Below are positions 1 to 11,652 of a stretch of DNA of 64,000 nucleotides, in pieces. Under the pieces are notes generated by a model that made no database searches, had not been told where the DNA came from, and saw only the letters and a program-made list of their open reading frames with translations. This DNA is from Pelodera strongyloides (taxonomy: Eukaryota; Nematoda; Chromadorea; Rhabditida; Rhabditidae): NCBI GenBank assembly GCA_036852015.1, contig JAANDG010000076.1, positions 302,170 through 366,169 of the forward strand. The letters are read 5' to 3'. The first letter of the stretch is position 1. Each line of letters begins with the position of its first letter. The translations under genes were made by a program, and so were the position numbers.

Positions 1-49
1 GGTGGGTGTTCTCGATGCGTTTCAAAAACCGGCCGGCATTTCGCTTTAA
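1..49. repeat. MITE family A, truncated right end
   Basis: This is the right terminal inverted repeat of the most common MITE in the window. It reads into ACCGGCCGG and ends TTTCGCTTTAA. The rest of the copy lies outside the window. The same end recurs in at least ten other copies described below. Confidence 0.8.
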
Positions 50-2281
50 AACTTCAAATATATGGAAGCTATCCACCGCGTTCGGTGCTTCTAGTTGTAT
101 TGTTCGAGAAAACAGCACCGCTCACAGGTTGCGCGCAACTTCACAGCAGCTAGCTTATTGTGCGCGAAAACGTGCAGTGCTTATGCTTCTCGCGTGACCA
201 CCGCAACAGTTTACTGTTTCTCACGTGTTTTGCATGTGGTGTGATTTACTAAAGGAAAGTTCACTGATAAGTGATAAGGTTATAAAAAACTCACCCGATA
301 GTCGTACTCCGTACACGTTCTCTTCTGAAAAGAAACTGACAGTTTATGAGGGTTAGCTAATGGTCAGTTCATGGGTTGAGGCATTGACTTAGACTTTCAA
401 CTCTAGTTCTAAGAATTCCAGTCTTACACCCTGGTTTAAGTTCTAAAAAGCAGGTGTAAGTCCAAGCCCATGTCTATTCATAGGACACGCTTGGTCGAAA
501 CTTTTCCGTACAAAAACATGAACGATCTGCTCCGGAGTCGAACTTCTAACTTCTAACCATGAACATCGAGTCAGAGACTTTAATATTCTTCTAAATATAA
601 GTACAACTAAAAGAATCATGTAAAATAAAAGAACATACCCTAGCGAGTAAGCCATTTTCTGTGGAACTTTTTAAAAGTTGTGTTTTCCAAATGAGATAAC
701 AGTCCACCTGGAACAGAGAATGATTGTGATTTGCTTGTTCATAGCTCATATTATCAAATAAATATCCAAAAATATATTTAGCATTAGGATTCTGCGGTAG
801 AGAAGTCGGTACGAGAGAGAGAGAGTGATAGAGAGAGAAAGGGGGAGGGAGGGAGAGCGAGAGCGAGAGGGAGTATACGTGGTGATAACTAGACAGAGTG
901 ATACTGAGTGTGAAAGAAGTTGAGAAGATAGTAAGAAACAAAGAGATAAAGCATCACAAATTGATTTTGGTGGTTTTAGTTTTAGAACGGAGACGAAAAA
1001 AAAACGAAAAAAATTGGTAGTATCACGCCACAAAGAGGCGTCAGGGATAAACCTTGCAGCCGAACAAACCGTAAACAAACTAGTCGAGATTGGACTTCAA
1101 GAAATCGTTTGATTTAAATTTTGTCTAGTAATAATTTCCTGAATATGCTCGAACCATATTCGTACATTTGCACTGCACTCATAATAGATTAACTGTTGTC
1201 AGAGCTCAGAGCAGCGGCCAATACGTCAAACAATCAAACAATTGAAGTACAAAACACAGCACATTGTGTCAGTGTGCTACCGTTTAGTTTAGAAGGCAGT
1301 TAATTACCATACGGCACACTCCATCTAACATCAAGATCAAGGGGTTATCTTTAAACACAGAGAATTTATTAATAATGAGTTTATATTATAGGGAAAAAAC
1401 ACTACCGAAATTATATAACAAATTTATTTTATTTTCAAGGTTATACATAAAAGACAACTTATTATGCAATAATAAATAAGATATGCGTAAGAATTTAAGT
1501 TCAGGAAATACATATTATAAGAAAAGTTGCATTTGGAATTGTGCACCTTCAAAAATACGCGGTTTTTTGGTTATCAATGTGTTATTCTCTTTCTTTTCAT
1601 TAAAGGCTATCACTGATAAAGAGAGCAAACAAGTCAGTGGAGTTTCTAAAAAAAATACCCGTTTTCATTGACGGTTATTTTTCTTTCTTTAAAAGACCAA
1701 GGAGAAAATAGCCGAGAAAGTTCACAGAAATCATTGTTGGGAATAAATATTGATTACACAGAGTAAACAACGCGCACAAGCGGTGCGCGCCAAGAACACG
1801 GCACAGTTGCGCCGCAACTGTGCACGCACATGGCGCAGATCTGGCACACCCTTCGCGCCCTAGATTCAACATTGACTCTGTCCGCATTGGTGGATACCTT
1901 TTTGCATGTGCGCGCTCGGAGGCGAGCCTTATGGTATGACCTAGTTGAAGTAAGATTAACAACGGGCGCGTGCTTTTACATAGAACAAGTAACTGAAAGG
2001 TTGAGAACCAATATAAATTAAAATGACAATGTAGGAAAGAATAAGAAAACAGGAAAATATTACTTTATGAAGTAGTTTTACGAAGAAATGAGATAGTATA
2101 AGTCGCATAATTGGAAATAAGTTTTGTTTGTTTACTAAATTCAAGGAATCAAAAAAGGCGCAGAAATCAAAAATCAAATAACTAAACAGGGAATGTCTGT
2201 TTTATTTTACCTGGTCAAATATACTGTACCATTGGTAATTAGATTAGCAAAAGCGCACTCTGACAAACTCTACTGCTACTA

Positions 2282-2282
<1 letters not shown>
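50..2282. other. Gene-free stretch, nothing recognised
   Basis: I see no exon set with consistent splice phase and no protein family here. The short ORFs have simple-sequence composition. A GA-rich tract lies at about 818-872. A short GC-rich hairpin built on GCACAGTTGCG lies near 1800-1825. No terminal inverted repeats or LTRs were found. Confidence 0.5.

Positions 2283-2334
<52 letters not shown>
2283..2334. repeat. (CT)n microsatellite
   Basis: About 25 uninterrupted CT dinucleotides. The tract is noncoding and likely to be length-polymorphic. Confidence 0.95.
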
Positions 2335-2337
<3 letters not shown>

Positions 2338-2494
2338 TCTCGGATATTTCCCTGGGTGATTGGAAAAATATTATAACTTTATGAAAATACGTGTTTGTGT
2401 GAATGCGTGCCATTTTTATACCTAAGCAATTTGTCTTCTGCAACATGTCGTTAACTGACCAGGACCTCTGCGGAGCAAGTCATCAACTTTGAAA

Positions 2495-2506
2495 GCCTAA
2501 GCCTAA
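2495..2506. repeat. Short interstitial telomere-like tract
   Basis: Two units of GCCTAA, the complement of the nematode telomere hexamer TTAGGC. Two units alone could be chance, but longer tracts occur at 23227-23254 and 55870-55887. Confidence 0.4.
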
Positions 2507-2804
2507 TCCCAAGCTTTGAAATAAACGAAAGATTTCCTTTCAGTAGTAAACGAAGATTTCCGGATGAATTTCTCGACGTCTCCGGGCTGGGGCCAGGAGG
2601 GGGTTGTGACTAATAGAATATTCTTATTCCTCTATTTTCTTCCCCGTGGAAAGTGCCCCGTGCCCGTTCCATAGAAGAAATCCATGTATCGCCGTCATCG
2701 TGTTCTATGTTGCAGGAATTTGAGGTTTGAGGCATTTGACATGATATGTATTACCCCCTTGTATTCACGAAGAGATATTCAATATATATTTTTTTACATA
2801 TATT

Positions 2805-2957
2805 TTAAAGCGAAATGCCAGCCCCTTTGGAAAATTTGCATATGATTAGCAAATCCTATGTATCCTATGCTAATTTTGTACGATTGCCGTGGACGATAGT
2901 ACAAAATTAGCATAGGATTTGCTTACCATATGCAAATTTTCTAGCATTTCGCTTTAA
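2805..2957. mobile_element. MITE family B, palindromic copy
   Basis: About 153 bp of near-perfect hairpin. It starts TTAAAGCGAAATGCCAGC and ends in the complement, TTTCGCTTTAA. Each arm contains TTTGCATATGATTAGCAAAT-like sequence, and the loop is around ACGATTGCCGTGGACG. TTAA lies at both borders. Other copies are at 22207-22317 (internally deleted) and 61957-62125. It has no coding capacity. Confidence 0.85.
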
Positions 2958-3066
2958 TGAATTTTCTTTGCAAGTAGTTGAAAGTGCCGGATTACGATAC
3001 CTCTTTTTCTTCCATAGAAAGGGAAAGTGAGCGCGCACGGTTCACTTTTTCTCGGGGAATAAGTGT

Positions 3067-3531
3067 TTAAAGGGAGAGGCCCACGGGAAAAAATCTTTCC
3101 TCTCTTTATTTGTACAGAATGGTCGGAATTTCAGAAATGTTACTGTGAAAACCGCATTTCTTAGCACCTAGGACTCTTAGAGTTATTCCCCTGCAAAGTT
3201 CGGCCAGGAACCATAGACAGTATGTCAGTAACGTTAAATTACGTTTTTACGTTTATATCCGTCCGTTAGCATTCTTTCTCAACATAATAATTGTTAAACG
3301 AATGAAGAACATTCCTACGATTATATAAAAGCGTTTCCAATATTGTAATGCCCTAAAAGCGCAAAAATTTATTCTGACTACGGTACCTGGCCGAACTGTT
3401 TGCCGGGGAATAACTCTGTGAGTTCTAGGTGCAAAGAAATGCGGTTTTTACAGCAATATTTATAAAATTCCGGACATTTTGTGCAAGTAAAGGAGGAAAT
3501 CTTTTTTCTCGTGGGCCTCTCCCTTTTTTAA
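3067..3531. mobile_element. TTAA-bordered inverted-repeat element (family G)
   Basis: The outer inverted repeats run from TTAAAGGGAGAGGCCCACG on the left to CGTGGGCCTCTCCC followed by a T run and TTAA on the right. They extend inward about 140 bp per arm through sequence around AAACCGCATTTCTT and the region reading CTTTG/GTTCGGCC. The middle is unique AT-rich DNA without an ORF. It is a non-autonomous DNA transposon by structure. Confidence 0.75.
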
Positions 3532-3548
3532 GGAACCCTTCTATATTA

Positions 3549-3590
3549 TTCACAAATTCTAATAGTACACATACTATTAGAATTTGTGAA
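3549..3590. repeat. Small perfect hairpin
   Basis: CACAAATTCTAATAGT at 3551-3566 is followed after 6 bp by its exact complement at 3573-3588. The function is unknown. It lies 18 bp right of the family G element and could be part of its insertion target. Confidence 0.8.
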
Positions 3591-4018
3591 TTTTTTACAC
3601 GTACATTTTTTTATTTCTACATTTCCACCAATAATCAATAATTATGCTATTATGCAAGCTGTAATTTTTCATACAGCAAAGGAAAAATGTCTGTTTGTGC
3701 TTGAGTTTGTCCCCATAAGCTATTGAAAATCAAGACAAAAATAATGTGGGAAAAAAAACGAAATCCATAATTATTGTTATTTAAAAAAATAATAATAAAG
3801 CAATTAAATTTTCCAGAACAATGAACTTTTGAAAATTTACCGTTGTAATTTTTTTGTGAAATTCCTAGACAAATATTGCGATATATTTGAAACGGATAAA
3901 CTGTACTGTGCATACAGTATATCGGTTCGTCATGAGCATCTTACTCTTTTTCGTAGGTTTTAATTCTTATTATGATCATTGTTACTGATATTCTTTGCTT
4001 TAATAGTGTTTGTAAATA

Positions 4019-4200
4019 TCAAAGTGAAATAGCGGCCGGTTTTTGAAACGCATCGTGGACAGCTGAATTCTTACGTATTTATGCAAAGTTGCGCGAATTT
4101 AGCTCGATTTTTTATTCTAATTTATAATCATTTGCATAAGCTGCATAAGATTGCTGGTGTGCTCGATGTGTTTCACAAACTTTCCGGTATTTCGCTTTAA
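4019..4200. mobile_element. MITE family A copy
   Basis: About 180 bp. The left end, AAAGTGAAATAGCGGCCGG, is slightly decayed. The right end reaches TTTCGCTTTAA. The interior carries the family hallmarks: CGATGTGTTTCA next to both ends, the octamer-like ATTTGCATAAG, and a GAGCTCGATTTTTTATTC-like core. Confidence 0.85.
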
Positions 4201-4549
4201 AAAAACCCGGTATATTTTAGGCTCTACTAATCGTTGTCATCTCTCAGTCTACTAACCGCTATTACTACATTCCTGATGCATTAGGTAAGCACTATAAATG
4301 TTTTTTTTTTCAATATTCAAATCTTTGTAAACCTGCGAGGGAAAATTCAGATGAGTATTGCTGGAAATATTCCCTGGTGGAAAGAAAATATCATTTATTT
4401 TAATGTGAGACAAGTGAGAGAACTAGTCGGTTAATTCAATATGGGGAAATCCCCGATCGGGTAAATACTTTTCAGATTTGTAAAAAAAATTTAAATCTTT
4501 TTAAACGAGAGAGGGAAAATTCATATGAGGATTGCTGTAGGATAGAGAC

Positions 4550-4690
4550 CAGAGGCCATATTCACCACTTCGATTCCCTCGGGGAAATGTTCCCTGGGGA
4601 AAGAAAGTATAATCTTAATGTGAGACACGCAGATAAAAAGTCGGGGAATTCCCCATGCCCATGGGGGAATTGGTGGTGAATACGTCCTTA
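4550..4690. mobile_element. MITE family C copy
   Basis: Inverted ends AGAGGCCATATTCACCACT on the left and GGTGGTGAATACGTCC on the right. The interior holds complementary GGGAAAT/GGGGAATTCCCC blocks. The left flank (about 4505-4549) reappears inverted at 5737-5782 beside another end of this family, so the element is probably part of a larger repeated segment. Confidence 0.75.
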
Positions 4691-4879
4691 GTCCTTAGAA
4701 ATTAATCAATATAAGGAATTATAAAGGTGAAATTAATAGTTTTCAGCAAAGTCTCAGTGTTACGGGAAGAACGTCGAGACAATTGAATTCATAATTAACG
4801 GAACGCTTCTGCCGAATGCTGTCGCGTAAGTGTGTTCGGATTCTTTAGAACTGTGACAATATGCAGCCAAAAGAATAGG

Positions 4880-5010
4880 GCCCCAGCCCTAGCCCGAAGA
4901 CGTCGAGCAATTTGTCATCTGGAACTCGTCGGCTACTGTTCAGACCTCTGCGGAACATCTCATAAGCAAACGTTGAATCTGTATTTTCACCCTTGAATAA
5001 AGGTGCACGC
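4880..5010 (+). repeat. Dispersed repeat with AATAAAG tail
   Basis: About 125 bp sharing long matches with 25950-26074: CCCTAGCCCGAAGA, then GTCGAGCAATTTGT, then ACCTCTGCGGAACAT, ending CCTTGAATAAAG. Part of it, in rearranged order and orientation, is also seen at about 2445-2605. A SINE or the 3' end of a LINE is likely. I did not find a tRNA-like head. Confidence 0.6.
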
Positions 5011-5123
5011 TCTTTTTTTTAGGGAAAGAAGCCTCTTCTTGCTCGGTCCGTGTGTTGAACCTTTTTCCTTGTCCCAAGTACTACCTGGAAGACGTTTCGT
5101 AGCAGTAAACTTACCCAAGTACT

Positions 5124-5415
5124 GGACGGTTTTGGAAACGCATCGAGAACACCAACATTCTTATGCAGCCTAAGCAAATGAGCATAAGTTAGTATAAAAC
5201 CTCGAGCTAAATTCGCGCTATTTTGAATACCTAAGAAATCAGTTATCCACGATGCGTTTCAAAAACAAAGCGAACTACCGGCCGCTTTCTGAAACGCATC
5301 GTGGACACCTGAATTCTTATGTATTTATGCTAATTTGCTCGAATTGAGCTCGATTTTTTATTCAAATGCTGGTGTACTCGATGTGTTTTAAAAACCGACC
5401 GATATTTCGCTTTAA
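5124..5415. mobile_element. Two overlapping MITE family A copies
   Basis: Copy one spans about 5124-5268 and copy two about 5267-5415. They meet at a shared junction where the right end of the first (CGATGCGTTTCAAAAAC) runs directly into AAAGCGAACTACCGGCC of the second. This looks like insertion of one element into the end of another. Confidence 0.75.
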
Positions 5416-5647
5416 AGACATAAATACTTGTAAATTTAGCACAAGCTTCTTCCTGTCAAACGAAGCAAAGTCTTGGACAGAACTGGAGAATTTGCGCACG
5501 GCTGGCGCACCACATTATCTAGTTTTCGATCACAACCTTGGCACTGTTTCTTATGGCGACGCGGTTAGTAGAGAGCGACTAACTTTTCCAAGATTCTTAG
5601 CCCTTCGATGAAATAGCGCAGGAGTGCAGTGCAGAGACCCAGTAATT

Positions 5648-5742
5648 TGGTTTCTACTTCATTGGCACAGTGAAGTAGAAACCAACTTCAATTCCCGAGG
5701 GAATTGAAGTGGTGAATATGGCCTCTGGTCTCTATGCTACAG
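5648..5742. repeat. Hairpin plus isolated MITE family C end
   Basis: GGTTTCTACTTCA is followed after 9 bp by TGAAGTAGAAACC, forming a small hairpin. It adjoins the family C end GTGGTGAATATGGCCTCT at about 5712-5742. The second end of the element was not found nearby. Confidence 0.6.
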
Positions 5743-5829
5743 CAATCCTCATATGAATTTTCCCTCTCTCCATCGCCCTTTCTTTTTGGTGCGCTGCGTG
5801 GTTGGGGACGAGTCACAAGTTTGTTATAA

Positions 5830-6370
5830 CAAATTGAGTAATATCTGAACTAGTATGGTCCGGGGCTTTGAGCGCACCCCCAGTCAGCCGCGCGGTGCAC
5901 CAAGAAGAAGGGGCAAGCGCCCCAGGCCCGGGGTGCGCTGCGCAGTTGGATATCAGAGATGTACAGCACTGCGATACGGTAGCGGTGTCACGATATATAT
6001 TTAACCATTTAGAAGCCAAAAACAGCGGGAACTGCAAACAGATGGAATACTGGGGTTTCTTACTCGAACGCCCTAGTCAGAGGCCAGGCATTTAGCCTCC
6101 ACGTCGTGTAAGTGTTAGTTGTAGAATTGTAAAAGTGTTACGAAAACTCAGCACAACTAGTCAACAGTGGTAATGTTGGATTTTGTATTCATGCGCAACT
6201 AAAGTGTTGTAACGTGCTCGCTTGCTGTGAAAAAGTGAAATGCAATTCGACAGAGCTGCAGCTTACTTGTTTATGTTCGCACAGTCCATCAACATAATAT
6301 TACAGAATTACCTAACAGTGTGATTTTTCCTTCGGCAACAAACCCCCTCTAAAAATTCTTCAATATGGGG
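5830..6370. other. Unassigned stretch with a GC-rich island
   Basis: A GC-rich segment at about 5850-5950 lies in otherwise AT-rich DNA and contains complementary GGGGC/GCCCC blocks. Short ORFs overlap on both strands, but there is no recognisable protein and no phased splice structure. Its composition differs from its neighbours, so an old repeat is the most economical reading. Confidence 0.35.
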
Positions 6371-6373
6371 ACC

Positions 6374-6949
6374 CGAGGCCGTTTTCACCAACATTTACTT
6401 CTGTCAAAAAGGGTACTTCAGTCAAAAGCGCGCGGTACTTCTGGTTTCACCAACATTTACTTCTGTCAAAAAGGTACTTAGGTTAAGTACCTTTTTGACA
6501 GAAGTACGCTTTTAACACGGGAGGCGTACTTCCACCAAAAAGGTGAAAGTAAGCCTGTACTTCAGCTTTTTCTCCTTTATGAAGACTAATTAATTAATTT
6601 GTTTAAAATTGTTATTGTTTTATGTAAATAAGTTTTGTTAAACATTAATGGACAATGGTTCAGTTTTTGGAGCACATTTCACATATTAATAAAGTGATAC
6701 ACGCTTGATTATTTATATATTTCTTGTTACATGGTAAACAACTTTTAGTAATTACTTAGATTTGTATCATATTAGTTTTAAAACGTAATCTAACTGTTAT
6801 CCAACGTTTTCCCTCAAAAAAAGTAAATGTTGGTGAAATCCATCAAAAAGCGTGTGGCAGCGTACTTCAGTCATAAATTTACTTAACCTAAGTACCTTTT
6901 TGATGGTCAAAAATTTATGACAGAAGTAAATGTTGGTGAAAACGGCCTC
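6374..6949. mobile_element. Inverted-repeat DNA element (family E)
   Basis: About 576 bp, bounded by GAGGCCGTTTTCACCAACAT on the left and its complement at the right. The repeats continue about 31 bp and recur internally in several partial copies of TTTACTTCTGTC and AAGTACCTTTTTGA. It has no transposase ORF. The outer GAGGCC....TTCACCA matches families C and D, suggesting a shared transposase. Confidence 0.8.
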
Positions 6950-7309
6950 CGGTCGTTCATACAATACTAGCCGTTTCGATGTGCGGCGGATCAAGTTGTA
7001 GTCAGTAAAGAAAAAGAGGAGTGCGGCAAGAGAAAGAGAAAAAGATGCGTACTAGACGCGTGCTGGAGATGAAATGCGTGTTAGACGCGTGCTTTTGAAC
7101 TACTACGGTATTGTTTGACAGCGCGTTATAGAATCTCTGTGAATTAGGCATGACATTCGCTTTAATCGTGGGAACAAATGAGGTACTAGAAAGGAGATTA
7201 GGCAATAATGGCAAAAACAGTTGTTCGTACAGTTGGTCAACAAAAAATTGAAGTTAACCGTTCTAGTGCTATAGATTAGAGATACGAATTCACTACTTAT
7301 TTGTTCTAG

Positions 7310-7367
7310 ATACAACTACAAAACGTGGGAGATGAGGACCTACGATATTCGCGGCGAAAGTCCAATG
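7310..7367 (+). other. Isolated possible exon
   Basis: A TCTAG acceptor, an open frame encoding YNYKTWEMRTYDIRGESPM, and a GTGAGT donor make an exon-like block. I could not connect it in phase to neighbours or recognise a family. It may be chance. Confidence 0.2.
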
Positions 7368-7655
7368 GTGAGTTTTGTTTACTGTTTTTTTTTGTGCTAC
7401 AAGAAAATTGTAGGCCCTGGATATGGACTCAATATTTTCTCTGTGACCTTGAAACATTGGGAACATGCTCCCAGCTCCCAGCCCCACAGTTCGATGTGTG
7501 GGGAGAGAGACTTGGGAAAAAGTAGAGACAAGTTATTACTAACCGTGAAGTAACAGCCTGTGTACTTGTGCTGTCACCACTGCAGTACTACGAAGACTTT
7601 GTGCCGCAATTACAATGTTTGTTTGCAAACTTTCTCGGTCAAATTTCCCTCAGTT

Positions 7656-7830
7656 TTAAAGCGAAATACCGGCCGGTTTTTGAAGCGCATCGCGCACCCC
7701 TGCTTTCTTATGCATCATATGCAAATGAGCATAAATAGGAAAAAAATAGACCCCAATTCGACCTCTTAGCATAACTGCATAAGAATGCAGATATTTAAGT
7801 TTCAAAAACCGGCTGTTATTTCGCCTTTTT
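7656..7830. mobile_element. MITE family A copy
   Basis: The left end is intact (TTAAAGCGAAATACCGGCC). The right end is decayed (TTTCGCC followed by a T run). The interior has ATATGCAAATGAGCATAAAT and the CGCATCG motif. Confidence 0.85.
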
Positions 7831-8252
7831 ATATCGAGCATACGATAAATTATTTTGTAAATATTAGCACTACTGTAGAGTACTTACTGGTCAGATATAT
7901 TCTGACAGTTTCTCAAAGGCGCTAAAAGAGCTCATAAACTGTTTGGTTACAATTGCTTAATTTACAGATGCTCAGTACCGTTACTGTACCCCGCCCGGTA
8001 TCTCAAGTGCCGGTATACTACTTTGGCTTCGAAGGTATGTACACCGATCTGAAACGCATCATTCGTTTCACATGCTGGATCACAACTACGGTATAAAGAG
8101 AATTCGAGAGAATAAACATTTTTCCCATTTTTTTTCTTTCTTTTGTTACTTTTTATTTGCTAACAACGCCGGTAACCAAACCGTACTTGCTTCACAAAAC
8201 TGGTACTGCGCCATGATAGGAGAATTCAATTAAAAAAATCAGCAATTTGCCC

Positions 8253-8400
8253 TGAGGCCGTATTCACCACTCCGATTCCCTCGGGGAAATAGTGGAAATA
8301 GTCTCTGGGAAGAGAAAATAGCATGCTTATGTGACACGCAGAAAAAAATACGGGGAATCCCCCATGCATGGAGAATTGAGTGGTGAATATGGCCTCTGAT
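8253..8400. mobile_element. MITE family C copy
   Basis: TIRs GAGGCCGTATTCACCACTC and its complement GAGTGGTGAATATGGCCTC, about 148 bp apart. The core is ATTCCCTCGGGGAAAT with a GACACGCAGAAAAA-like inner segment. The same structure is seen at 4550, 18459 and 46009. Confidence 0.85.
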
Positions 8401-9194
8401 TTCACCACGCCTTCACATAAAACAAAAATTAATTGGTTGTTTATATTCACCACAAGAGCACTAAATACTTGCAAAACTTGAAATTCCTGACACCATTACC
8501 ATAATTATCTTGATTTCTCGCTAATCAACGACAACACACCAGTTATATACTAGTTGCTTTCATATTTCATTGTATGCACACCATGTTTGTTATTTAAAAA
8601 AAAAAAAATAAATAAATACATAAATACAGTAACCTTATGTGCGTGGCGGGACAAATGAGCGAAGAGCTTCAAAAGATTCTGTTTACCTCCACAAGAGAAT
8701 ATACAAATAAAAAACGTGTCTTTATGTCATTTGTACACACGTGGAACTTCATTTGTGTATCTGCATCGCAACTATCGATTGTCAGGAGCATGCTCAGAAG
8801 CTAATTGTAAGCTACCTCGGATTTAAAAACAACTAAGTTGTTAAAAGGTTCGCCAAACAGTGTTACAAGTACGAAACTGCGTGTTAGGGCTGGAGACGCT
8901 AGAAGCTGTACGGCTCTTTTATTCACACCCTGTATATCACATCTCTACTAGCTTTGTCACGCTCTTTCTACTTACTTGTGACACTTGTTTGGCGTACCGT
9001 TGAACTACGGTTACGGTACGTCAGTTGTTTTATAAATGTGACGTACCTTAGCGCAACGGTCGCTTTGAACATGGAATTGACCAGTGACGCCATAGGGGAA
9101 CGTGTACTGATATTATCCGTAGACTGTACAGTAACCCTTATGACGAGGCATCACTTCTGTCAAAACTCGAAAAAAAAATAAAAAATACCACCCA
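8401..9194. other. Gene-free stretch
   Basis: No supported gene. The segment at about 8885-8950 (GCTGGAGACGCTAGAA and following) resembles the central part of the palindromic element at 23256-23740, so a decayed relative probably lies here. Confidence 0.4.
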
Positions 9195-9846
9195 TCACTG
9201 GAAAGTGAAAACCACTATATGACCCCGATTTTAAGAGGGATATCGGGGGTTTGCAAAAATCCTCTATATCGCCCCGATATGACCCCGAAAAAGTCCCGAT
9301 ATGGCCCCGATCACAAATAATCCGGTCCATATCGGGAACAAGAACCGATAAGGCCCCGATCCTCTCAAAAAAACCCAATGTGGCCCCGATTATTTACCGA
9401 AAAAACCCGACAGGCCCCCGATCATTTCCCAAAACTCCGATATGACCCCGATTATTTTCCACAAAAAAAACCGGATATGATATGGCCCCGATCAAACCCC
9501 GATTTTTCGAGGGACTTGATCGGGGCCATATCAGGGTTCTGTTTTCCCATGTGATCTCTCTGAAACGAAGAAGCCATGGGAAACCAAAAACCCCGATATG
9601 GCCCCGATCACGTCCCTCAAAAAATCGGGCCGTGATCGGGGCCATATCGGGGTTTTCTGGAAAAAAATCGGGCTCATATCGGGGTTTTTTGGAAATGATC
9701 TGGGCCATATCGGGGTTTTTCGACAAATAATCGGGGCCATATCGGGGTTATATTGGGAACTGTTCCCGATATGGCCCCGATTATTCCTGATCGCGCTTTT
9801 TGTGGGACGTGATCGGGGCCATATGGGGGGTTCCACTTTCCTGTGC
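9195..9846. mobile_element. CCCCGAT-repeat element, copy 1 (family J)
   Basis: About 650 bp built from roughly 30-bp quasi-repeats of CCCCGATATGGCCCCGATC separated by ATTT/CAAAAAA spacers. It runs in one orientation on the left and the complementary orientation on the right, so the whole is a loose palindrome. The ends are related: GGAAAGTGAAAACC on the left, and the complement of ACAGGAAAGTGGAACC on the right. Copies 2 and 3 are at 48315 and 51488. The ORFs inside are by-products of the repeats. Confidence 0.8.
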
Positions 9847-10337
9847 ATCTGAGATCTGCAATATTACAACTGCAGGACTGCAGTTCGAAAGAGGGGTTTT
9901 ATTCTAAATGCAGACTTAACCTAATTATTTAGAAAAAAACCACTGTATTTGAAGGGTCAGATTCGTCTACATCTTCACGTCACATGCAAAAGACACACGG
10001 CGATTTTTTTTAAATTCGATTTTCCATCCTCAAAATTTACAAAAGATTATTTCATTATTCCCACAAAATCGGCCCATTGTTTTCCAATGTTGCCTGCAAA
10101 AAAATCTTTTTCATACAAAATTTTAATACTTAAATATATTATTTAGAACAATAGAGCTGTGGAAAAATTTAACGATTTTCGCTAAAGCAACTGAGAACGG
10201 CTCCTTATAAGCAGGCCAAGTCTGGAATTAGAGCACACGCAACTGCCGTAGAAATGAAGCTCCTATGTGCTTTCGTGAGTTACATTTCTTTGTATTGATG
10301 CTAGAATAATAATTGTAAAATTTCCCGGTGTTAGCTA

Positions 10338-10530
10338 TCAATAACGAGAAGATTCTCGTGCAAGCGGCAACGCCACGACGTGCAGGCGGGTAGGAAAAAG
10401 GTGACACGCCGTTGGGTTATGGCGTACCAACGCGGTTTGCACGCCGTGGCGTGGCCGCCTGCACGCCACCACGTTACCAAATGCACGCTGCACGCCGTTG
10501 TCACGCGGCTTGCACGCCAAGTTTCGTCAG
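10338..10530. repeat. GCACGCC-rich segment
   Basis: A GC-rich block with many copies of GCACGCC and GGCGTGC in both orientations. It could form extensive secondary structure. No gene or known element was recognised. Confidence 0.45.
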
Positions 10531-10776
10531 TGTAGGTCAGCTGCTAACAACTACAGGCGATTTTCATGAGGGAGTAATCTTGTTTTCATACATGTTTAGG
10601 CTCTCCTAACAATCGTGGACGGAGCAATGAACTACTACGTCATTGCTGATATCTTGGGTACATTTAGTATTCATAATTGGAGGGTTACCTTATTGTAAAA
10701 TTTGGAACATTTGATTGTATTGCACGTTATGAATGTTATGATCCCAGAATGGTGGTTTGTTCGGTTCTGGATCAAG

Positions 10777-11060
10777 GGGGCATGGGCAAGTGGCAAGGCC
10801 CTTGCTCACGCCGCCGATCACAGGTTCGATGCCAGCCCGGAACCCCTCACCCTACCATAGGTGTAAAAGTTGGAGGCTGGGTAAAACTGGCGGAGATAAA
10901 TCGCTTCCCGAGAGCATTGGCCACCGGGAGGCTTAAAGCTGACCACGATGTCTTGCTCTGCAAGACCGCCTGCACCGTTTCTGCGGATTTCAGTTTATAT
11001 AACGGGGTGCTCTTTATCTTTTTTTATCTTTTGTTCTGGATCACTGAACGCGTATATGGC
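10777..11060 (+). repeat. tRNA-derived SINE candidate
   Basis: The head at 10777-10847 has a box-A-like stretch (GGGCAAGTGGCAAGG) and a box B, GGTTCGATGCC, at 10823-10833. It is flanked by GGGG and CCCC that could pair like an acceptor stem. The downstream unique body extends an uncertain distance. No poly(A) tail is seen. It is a Pol III SINE by structure, and a functional tRNA is not supported because no canonical cloverleaf can be drawn. Confidence 0.5.
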
Positions 11061-11481
11061 GTATCGGAATAAAATAATCCTTTTATATAAAGGTTTATTG
11101 AGGATATGCAATTAACACATCTCAAAAGGTGACCCTAAGATACCACGCTTCACAACGCAGTACACTCACAAGGGACCAAACTACAAAAGCACACGAACAC
11201 AACATAATCAAAATCATAATAAGAGCACTAAACGTAAATTAAATTAATTAAGGTAGCTTATGCGTAGTACTAACGTTATTAATACACTAACGTTATTTAA
11301 GCGCAGTCGCGATGTGCGGGGCAGAATCTGGAGACCATAGAGGTTATAATGAACGGAACTATCCCGCTCACTGCTACAGAGGAGTGAGTGCCCTTTTTTA
11401 TTGTTTCGCCTTTGTATGTTCTCTTCTCAGCTCACAATGATGCGTAATCGCGTCGTTCACACGCGTTACACATTCAGGAAG

Positions 11482-11652
11482 TTAAAGCGAAATACTGGCC
11501 GGTTTTTTGAAACACATCGAGTACACCATCACTCTCATGCAGCTTATGCAAATGAACATAAATTGGAATAAAAATCGAGCTAAATTCGAGCAATAAACAT
11601 AAATCCATAATTGGCCACGATGCGTTTCAAAAACCGGCCGGTTTCGCTTTAA
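11482..11652. mobile_element. MITE family A copy, both TTAA borders intact
   Basis: It starts TTAAAGCGAAATACTGGCC and ends CCGGCCGGTTTCGCTTTAA. It is the clearest copy with TTAA at both ends. Length 171 bp, with no ORF. Confidence 0.9.

Noticed and set aside
9394..9852. Overlapping ORFs on both strands with GPDMAP/RGHIGV repeats
   Set aside because: They are translation of the CCCCGATATGG repeat element, open on both strands by composition.
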